Assembly (NCBI GenBank): GCA_964385405.1 | Contig: CAYLOT010000010.1 | Span: 28,360 to 92,359 of the forward strand | Length of the DNA: 64,000 nucleotides | Direction: 5' to 3' | From: CAIZGX01 sp964385405 | GTDB taxonomy: Bacteria > Bacteroidota > Bacteroidia > Flavobacteriales_D > Sanyastnellaceae | Shown here: one piece after another, positions 59,175-64,000 of the stretch | How the letters are laid out: each line of letters begins with the position of its first letter | How positions within the stretch are numbered: position 1 is the first letter of the stretch | Program-made: the position numbers and the translations under genes | The notes under the pieces: model-generated | What the model was told of the DNA's origin: nothing | Database searches by the model: none | Seen by the model: the letters and a program-made list of their open reading frames with translations, nothing else

Positions 59175-59441
59175 ATGGCTAGGTCACTAAAAAAACCACC
59201 TTTTGTACACTACAAGCTTCAAAAGCGAGTAGAAGATGCTCAGGAGAACGCTAAAAAAGGCGTTATCAAAACTTGGAGCCGCGCTTCAACTATCACCCCA
59301 GATTTTGTAGGGTTGACCATCGCAGTGCATAATGGTAAGCAATTCATTCCTGTATATGTTACAGAGAATATGGTAGGTCACAAATTAGGAGAATTTTCTC
59401 CAACGCGTACCTTCCGTGGACACAGTGGAAACAGAAAATAA
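59175..59441 (+). CDS. rpsS: 30S ribosomal protein S19
   Basis: 88 aa, head of the 30S, paired with S13. MARSLKKPPFVHYKLQKRV, SRASTITPDFVGLTIAVHNG and VGHKLGEFSPTRTFRGHSG are family signatures. Confidence 0.97.
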   Translation: MARSLKKPPFVHYKLQKRVEDAQENAKKGVIKTWSRASTITPDFVGLTIAVHNGKQFIPVYVTENMVGHKLGEFSPTRTFRGHSGNRK

Positions 59442-59470
59442 CGAACAATCCCGATAAACACAGATAAACT

Positions 59471-59863
59471 ATGGGAGCTCGCAAAAGAGAAATGGCCAAC
59501 GCGATTAAGGAGCAGATGAAAAAGACTGCGATCGCGAAATTGAATGATTTTCCAACCTCACCGCGTAAAATGCGTTTGGTTGCAGATGTTATTCGTGGAA
59601 AAGAAGTAGGTGCTGCTTTAAACATCTTAAAGTTCACTCGCACAGCTAACGCATTGCCAATGGAGAAGCTTTTACGCTCAGCCATTGCAAACTGGCAAGC
59701 TAAAAACGAAGGAAGTGATATCGCTGAATCGAATGTAATTGTGAAGGAAATACGCGTAGACGTATCTCGCACTCTGAAAAGAATCAGTCCAGCTCCTCAA
59801 GGAAGAGCACACCGCATTCGCAAGCGTAGCAATCACGTGACAATCATTCTCGATAAAAAATAA
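59471..59863 (+). CDS. rplV: 50S ribosomal protein L22
   Basis: 130 aa; its beta-hairpin lines the nascent-chain tunnel. SPRKMRLVADVIRGKEVGAA and the C-terminal RISPAPQGRAHRIRKRSNHV are typical. About 20 extra N-terminal residues (MGARKREMANAIKEQMKKT) are usual in this phylum; a later Met (MANAIKEQ) is an alternative start. Confidence 0.96.
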   Translation: MGARKREMANAIKEQMKKTAIAKLNDFPTSPRKMRLVADVIRGKEVGAALNILKFTRTANALPMEKLLRSAIANWQAKNEGSDIAESNVIVKEIRVDVSRTLKRISPAPQGRAHRIRKRSNHVTIILDKK

Positions 59864-59882
59864 TTAAAAGAGACAAAAAGAA

Positions 59883-60602
59883 ATGGGACAAAAGTGTAAC
59901 CCAATAGGCCTTCGTTTAGGTTTCATCAAAGGATGGGATAGCAATTGGTTTGGTGGAAAAAACTACGGTGAGAAAATCGTTGAAGACGATAAGATCCGCA
60001 AATACTTGATGGCGCGTTTGAAAAAGGCGTCGGTTTCGAAAATAATCATTGAACGTACGTTGAAGTTGGTAACCGTTACTATCAACACAGCTCGTCCAGG
60101 GGTAATTATCGGAAAGCAAGGTTCTGAAGTAGATAAGTTGAAAGAAGAGTTGAAGAAGCTTACCGGAAAAGATGCTCAAATTAACATCTTTGAAATTAAG
60201 CGTCCAGAAATCGATGCTCGTCTTGTAGCTGAAGGAATCTGTCGTCAGATTGAAGGACGTATCTCTTACAGAAGAGCAACGAAAATGGCAATCAGTTCAG
60301 CAATGAAATTGGGCGCTGAAGGAATCAAGGTAACAATTTCTGGACGTGTGAACGGAGCAGAGATTGCGAGAAGCGAGACCTACAAAGAAGGACGTACTCC
60401 TCTGCATACACTTCGTGCCGATATCGATTACCATCATGCAGAAGCACACACGAGCTACGGTCGTATTGGTTTGAAAGTTTGGATTTGTCGTGGTGAAGTT
60501 TTCGGAAAGCGTGATCTTTCTCCGAACTTCGGACAAGCTGCTCAACAACAAAAGCGCCCTGCTAACGCTGGTGGAAACGATCGCCGCGGAGGAAGAAGAT
60601 AA
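59883..60602 (+). CDS. rpsC: 30S ribosomal protein S3
   Basis: 239 aa, helicase-like entry-channel protein. MGQKCNPIGLRLGFIKGWDS, KH-domain RPGVIIGKQGSEVDKLKEEL and AEGIKVTISGRVNGAEIARS are diagnostic. The tail (QQQKRPANAGGNDRRGGRR) is a disordered basic extension. Confidence 0.97.
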   Translation: MGQKCNPIGLRLGFIKGWDSNWFGGKNYGEKIVEDDKIRKYLMARLKKASVSKIIIERTLKLVTVTINTARPGVIIGKQGSEVDKLKEELKKLTGKDAQINIFEIKRPEIDARLVAEGICRQIEGRISYRRATKMAISSAMKLGAEGIKVTISGRVNGAEIARSETYKEGRTPLHTLRADIDYHHAEAHTSYGRIGLKVWICRGEVFGKRDLSPNFGQAAQQQKRPANAGGNDRRGGRR

Positions 60603-60620
60603 TATTAAAACATTACGATT

Positions 60621-61040
60621 ATGTTACAGCCCAAAAGGACCAAATATAGAAAGCAACAGAAAGGCAAAATCAAAGGAATTGCCTACAGAGGATCGCAATT
60701 GGCTTTCGGTAGCTTCGCTATCAAAACCATGGACGAAGGATTCATCACTTCACGTCAGCTAGAAGCTGCGCGTGTCGCTCTAACACGTTTCATGAAGCGT
60801 GAAGGAAAGGTATGGATTCGTATTTTCCCAGACAAGCCTATCACAGCTAAACCAGCAGAGGTTCGTATGGGTAAAGGTAAAGGAGCTCCGGACCATTGGG
60901 TAGCGGTTGTTAAGCCAGGAAGAATACTTTTTGAAGCAGAAGGTGTATCTTTGGAAACTGCTCAGGAAGCCTTGAGATTGGCAGCTCAAAAATTACCATG
61001 CCGCACTAAATTTATTGTTCGTCCAGATTATACCGAATAA
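60621..61040 (+). CDS. rplP: 50S ribosomal protein L16
   Basis: 139 aa, near the A-site tRNA. MLQPKRTKYRKQQKGKIKG, VWIRIFPDKPITAKPAEVRM and GKGKGAPDHWVAVVKPGRIL are signatures. Followed by rpmC after 4 nt. Confidence 0.97.
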   Translation: MLQPKRTKYRKQQKGKIKGIAYRGSQLAFGSFAIKTMDEGFITSRQLEAARVALTRFMKREGKVWIRIFPDKPITAKPAEVRMGKGKGAPDHWVAVVKPGRILFEAEGVSLETAQEALRLAAQKLPCRTKFIVRPDYTE

Positions 61041-61044
61041 GAAC

Positions 61045-61239
61045 ATGAAAGCATCAGATTACAGAAATATGACCATTGAAGACTTGACTGCTCAAGTCGT
61101 AGAGAAAAAAGCAGAGCTTGCAAAAATGTCGTTCAACCACACAGTTGCAGGTACTGAAAATCCAATGGTATTGCGTGCGAAGCGCCGCGAAATTGCGCGA
61201 ATTCACACGGTTATCAATGAAATGAAAAACAACCGTTAA
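61045..61239 (+). CDS. rpmC: 50S ribosomal protein L29
   Basis: 64 aa, two helices at the tunnel exit. Begins MKASDYRNMTIEDLTAQVVE and ends in the family pattern LRAKRREIARIHTVINEM. ATG at 61045 is chosen over an upstream in-frame start inside rplP. Confidence 0.95.
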   Translation: MKASDYRNMTIEDLTAQVVEKKAELAKMSFNHTVAGTENPMVLRAKRREIARIHTVINEMKNNR

Positions 61240-61251
61240 TCCTACTCAATA

Positions 61252-61506
61252 ATGGAAAGGAACCTAAGAAAAGAAAGAACAGGTGTTGTTACTTCTAACA
61301 AGATGGACAAGAGCATCGTTGTTTCAGTTGAAACGAAAGTTATGCACCCTAAGTACGGGAAGTTCGTGAAGCAAACGAAGAAATTCATGGCTCACGATGA
61401 AACCGGAGAATGTGGAGTAGGCGACGTAGTAAAAATTATGGAAACAAGACCAATGAGTAAGCTTAAACGCTGGAGAATGGTTGAGGTAATTGAAAAAGCG
61501 AAATAA
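61252..61506 (+). CDS. rpsQ: 30S ribosomal protein S17
   Basis: 84 aa OB-fold protein. RKERTGVVTSNKMDKSIVVS, HPKYGKFVKQTKKFMAHDE and KIMETRPMSKLKRWRMVEVI match S17. Confidence 0.96.
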   Translation: MERNLRKERTGVVTSNKMDKSIVVSVETKVMHPKYGKFVKQTKKFMAHDETGECGVGDVVKIMETRPMSKLKRWRMVEVIEKAK

Positions 61507-61527
61507 TCGAATAAAGATTAGAAGGAT

Positions 61528-61896
61528 ATGATACAGAACGAATCCAGACTAAAGGTTGCAGACAACAGCGGAGCGAAAGAAGTGCTCGTGATACGCGTGT
61601 TGGGTGGTACCCGTCGTCGATATGCATCAGTAGGAGACCAAATCGTGGTTACTGTAAAAGATGCAATGCCAAGCGGTAACGTGAAAAAAGGTGCTGTTTC
61701 GAAAGCAGTTATTGTTCGCACGAAGAAAGAAGTTCGTCGCGCAGATGGTAGCTACATTCGTTTCGACGACAATGCAGTAGTATTGTTGAACGCACAAGGC
61801 GAAATGAGAGGTACACGTATTTTCGGCCCAGTGGCTCGTGAATTACGTGAGAAGGACTACATGAAAATTGTGTCTTTGGCACCTGAAGTACTATAA
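61528..61896 (+). CDS. rplN: 50S ribosomal protein L14
   Basis: 122 aa. MIQNESRLKVADNSGAKEVL, VIVRTKKEVRRADGSYIRFD and NAQGEMRGTRIFGPVARELR are the standard L14 motifs. Forms an intersubunit bridge. Confidence 0.98.
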   Translation: MIQNESRLKVADNSGAKEVLVIRVLGGTRRRYASVGDQIVVTVKDAMPSGNVKKGAVSKAVIVRTKKEVRRADGSYIRFDDNAVVLLNAQGEMRGTRIFGPVARELREKDYMKIVSLAPEVL

Positions 61897-61917
61897 ACGA
61901 AGTAAAAAGATAGCGAG

Positions 61918-62238
61918 ATGTTCAAGCGACTCAAAATAAAGAAAGGCGATATGGTAGTGGTAACTGCCGGTGATCACAAAGGTCAACAAGGACGTGTGAT
62001 TGCTGTAGATCGCGACAAAGACAGAGTTACAGTTGAGGGAGTAAACATGATTTCCCGTCACCGTAAACCTTCTGCACAAAATCCTCAAGGCGGTATTGAA
62101 AAGCGTGAGGCAGGATTGCACATCAGTAACGTAATGTTAATTGATGCTGCTGGAAATGCAACACGTGTTGGAAAAACGCGCAACGAAGAAGGAAAGTTAG
62201 TAAGAATCTCTAAAAAATCAGGGGAGGTAATCAAATGA
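61918..62238 (+). CDS. rplX: 50S ribosomal protein L24
   Basis: 106 aa KOW protein that starts 50S assembly. KKGDMVVVTAGDHKGQQGRV and VEGVNMISRHRKPSAQNPQG are diagnostic. It overlaps rplE by 4 nt. Confidence 0.97.
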   Translation: MFKRLKIKKGDMVVVTAGDHKGQQGRVIAVDRDKDRVTVEGVNMISRHRKPSAQNPQGGIEKREAGLHISNVMLIDAAGNATRVGKTRNEEGKLVRISKKSGEVIK

Positions 62239-62783
62239 GCTATCAACCAAGATTAAGAACGAAATACGAAACTGAAGTCAAAGCGAATCTTCAGAAACGT
62301 TTCGAATATTCTTCAAGTATGCAAGTTCCTTGTATCACGAAGATTTGTTTAAACCAAGGAATTGGCAAAGCTACAGCTGATAAGAAATTAGTGGATGCAG
62401 CAGTAGAGGAAATGACATTGATCAGCGGTCAGCGCGCAGTGGCAACATACTCGACAAAAGATATCTCTAACTTCAAATTACGTAAAGGCGTTCCAATCGG
62501 AGCAAGAGTTACACTTCGTGGAAACACAATGTATGAATTCTTAGATCGCTTAATTGCGGTAGCTCTTCCAAGAACTCGTGATTTCCGTGGAGTAAAAGCT
62601 TCAGGATTCGATGGACGTGGAAACTTTACTTTCGGAGTGAAAGAGCAAATCATTTTCCCAGAGATTGATTTAGAAAAGGTAAAAGCAATAAACGGAATGG
62701 ACATCACTTTCGTTACGAATGCTAAAACTAACGAGGAGGCAAAAGCACTTCTTGAAGAATTCGGATTTCCTTTCGTAAAATAA
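62235..62783 (+). CDS. rplE: 50S ribosomal protein L5
   Basis: 182 aa, 5S rRNA binder in the central protuberance. QVPCITKICLNQGIGKATAD, NFKLRKGVPIGARVTLRG and LPRTRDFRGVKASGFDGRGN are the hallmarks. ATG overlaps the rplX stop. Confidence 0.98.
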   Translation: MSYQPRLRTKYETEVKANLQKRFEYSSSMQVPCITKICLNQGIGKATADKKLVDAAVEEMTLISGQRAVATYSTKDISNFKLRKGVPIGARVTLRGNTMYEFLDRLIAVALPRTRDFRGVKASGFDGRGNFTFGVKEQIIFPEIDLEKVKAINGMDITFVTNAKTNEEAKALLEEFGFPFVK

Positions 62784-62797
62784 TAAGATTAGAAAGA

Positions 62798-63067
62798 ATG
62801 GCAAAAGAATCAATGAAAGCCCGCGAGCGTAAGCGTATCGCAATGGTTGAAAAATATGCTAAGAAGCGTGAAGAGCTTAAAGCAGCAGGTGATTGGGATG
62901 CACTTCAAAAACTTCCAAAAAACAGCAGCGCAGTGCGAGTTCACAATCGTTGCATGTTAACTGGTAAGCCAAGAGGGTATATGCGTCAATTCGGATTATG
63001 TCGTAACCAATTCCGCGAATTGGCCCTTAACGGATTGATCCCAGGTGTTAAAAAAGCAAGTTGGTAA
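62798..63067 (+). CDS. rpsN: 30S ribosomal protein S14 (zinc-free form)
   Basis: 89 aa. MAKESMKARERKRIAMVEKY start and the core NRCMLTGKPRGYMRQFGLCR, with no paired CxxC motifs, so the zinc-independent long form. Head of the 30S. Confidence 0.97.
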   Translation: MAKESMKARERKRIAMVEKYAKKREELKAAGDWDALQKLPKNSSAVRVHNRCMLTGKPRGYMRQFGLCRNQFRELALNGLIPGVKKASW

Positions 63068-63086
63068 TAATTAAGAAAAGAAGAAC

Positions 63087-63482
63087 ATGGTTACTGATCA
63101 AATAGCAGATTATTTGACTCGCATTCGCAACGCTCAGAAGGCTCGCCACAAAGTGGTTGAGATTCCAGCTAGCAACTTGAAGAAGGAAATTACAAAAATC
63201 CTTCATGAGTCAGGATATATCTTGAATTTCAAATTCGAAGATGGTGCGCCAGGGGTGATTAAAATCGCGTTAAAATACGATTTGAAATCAAAGCAACCTG
63301 CGATTTCAAAAATCGATAGAATCTCTTCTCCTGGACATCGTAAATATGCTGGCGCTGATGAATTGCCACGTGTGTTGAACGGACTAGGAATAGCAGTTAT
63401 GTCTACTTCGAAAGGAGTGATGACAGATAAGAAAGCCCGTCAGGAGAAAGTAGGCGGAGAAGTATTGTGTTACGTATATTAA
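63087..63482 (+). CDS. rpsH: 30S ribosomal protein S8
   Basis: 131 aa. DQIADYLTRIRNAQKARHKV at the N-terminus and LGIAVMSTSKGVMTDKKAR near the C-terminus are typical. In E. coli S8 represses the spc operon; whether this applies here is unknown. Confidence 0.98.
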   Translation: MVTDQIADYLTRIRNAQKARHKVVEIPASNLKKEITKILHESGYILNFKFEDGAPGVIKIALKYDLKSKQPAISKIDRISSPGHRKYAGADELPRVLNGLGIAVMSTSKGVMTDKKARQEKVGGEVLCYVY

Positions 63483-63503
63483 GAACTGAAAAAAAATTGA
63501 CCC

Positions 63504-64000
63504 ATGTCAAGAATAGGTAAAAACCCAATTCCATTACCCAAAGACGTTAGCGTTGTATTGGCCAATGGTGTTATTAAGGTGAAAGGGCCAAAAGGTGAAT
63601 TGTCTCAAGATCTAGATTCTTCAATAACAATTGAAATCGGCGAAACTGAGATCGTTTGCACACGCTCTAGCGACCACAAGGACGTTCGTGCTAAACACGG
63701 ATTGTACCGCTCTTTAATCAACAACATGGTTGTTGGTGTGAGCACTGGATGGAAGAAAGATTTAGAAATGATCGGTGTTGGTTACCGTGCGAGTGTTGAG
63801 GGACAGAAATTGAACTTAACATTAGGATATAGCCACCCAATCGTATTTGAACTTCCCTCCGAGATTAAAGTATCGGCGAAAGCAGAAAAAGGTGAAAACC
63901 CTCTAATTTCTCTAGAGTCATACGATAAGCAACTGATAGGACAGGTTGCAGCTAAGATTCGTTCGCTTCGTACTCCGGAGCCATACAAAGGAAAAGGTGT
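63504..64000 (+). CDS. rplF: 50S ribosomal protein L6 (3' end outside window)
   Basis: At least 165 residues from ATG 63504, cut by the right edge. MSRIGKNPIPLPKDVSVVLA, GPKGELSQDL, the KHGLYRSLINNMVVGVSTGW region and RTPEPYKGKG identify L6. Only the last few residues are missing. Confidence 0.96.
   Translation, partial: MSRIGKNPIPLPKDVSVVLANGVIKVKGPKGELSQDLDSSITIEIGETEIVCTRSSDHKDVRAKHGLYRSLINNMVVGVSTGWKKDLEMIGVGYRASVEGQKLNLTLGYSHPIVFELPSEIKVSAKAEKGENPLISLESYDKQLIGQVAAKIRSLRTPEPYKGKG

Overview
The window looks like a chromosome segment of a member of the Bacteroidota, most likely Flavobacteriales (Crocinitomicaceae or Cryomorphaceae-like; the family is a guess). The evidence is: PorQ of the type IX secretion system (T9SS), secreted giants with type A and type B T9SS sorting domains, a choice-of-anchor L domain, SusC/CarboxypepD-type TonB receptors, a BtuG-like lipoprotein, an L31 type B gene, a str-S10 operon without tuf, and many promoters of the Bacteroidetes form (TTG, about 19 nt, TAnnTTTG).

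Layout. 1-1368: end of a GH13 alpha-amylase and prmC. 1382-3985: TonB-dependent receptor. 4071-5866: DegT aminotransferase and undecaprenyl-phosphate sugar transferase. 5951-10628 (minus): small secreted protein, GH92 alpha-mannosidase and class III aminotransferase. 10661-13847: B12 riboswitch, BtuB-type receptor and BtuG-type propeller. 13913-18116: small secreted protein, HEAT-like protein and a T9SS type B giant. 18202-20486: methyltransferase, then an ECF sigma factor and a MerR/B12-binding regulator with large palindromes between the last two. 20538-31885: a tightly coupled surface-glycan operon whose second half (GT2, SMR flippase, SDR, DegT, GT-C) copies the logic of the Arn lipid A amino-sugar pathway. 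31930-36548: lon, porQ and fructose-bisphosphate aldolase. 36549-39425: T9SS type A adhesin. 39521-40985: xerD, a candidate small RNA and L31. 41076-46073: argS, ribB with a decayed RibA half, def, a lipoprotein and AlkB-like monooxygenase. 46150-46355: tRNA-Gly and tRNA-Leu. 46418-53204: acyltransferase, SRPBCC protein, T9SS-domain fragment, EttA, KdtA, a barrel protein and a WbpE-like DegT. 53449-64000: the str-S10-spc ribosomal operon, running off the right edge in rplF.

Functional links. Three blocks build or modify envelope sugars (4-6 kb, 20-32 kb, 50-53 kb). B12 appears three times: riboswitch, uptake/capture proteins, and a light- or B12-sensing regulator. T9SS machinery and three T9SS substrates or substrate pieces are present.

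The most unusual structure is non-coding: arrays of short perfect hairpins with three-base loops, joined by a constant TCAT linker. They sit at convergent gene ends (about 5873-5971, 14906-14965, and one unit at 1366-1380) and in one case supply the last codons of a protein. Other points of interest are an orphan intrinsic terminator marking a probable ~150-nt RNA between xerD and L31, and five genes whose -7 box ends exactly 4 nt before the ATG, which predicts leaderless mRNAs. All calls were made by reading the sequence; no database search was run.
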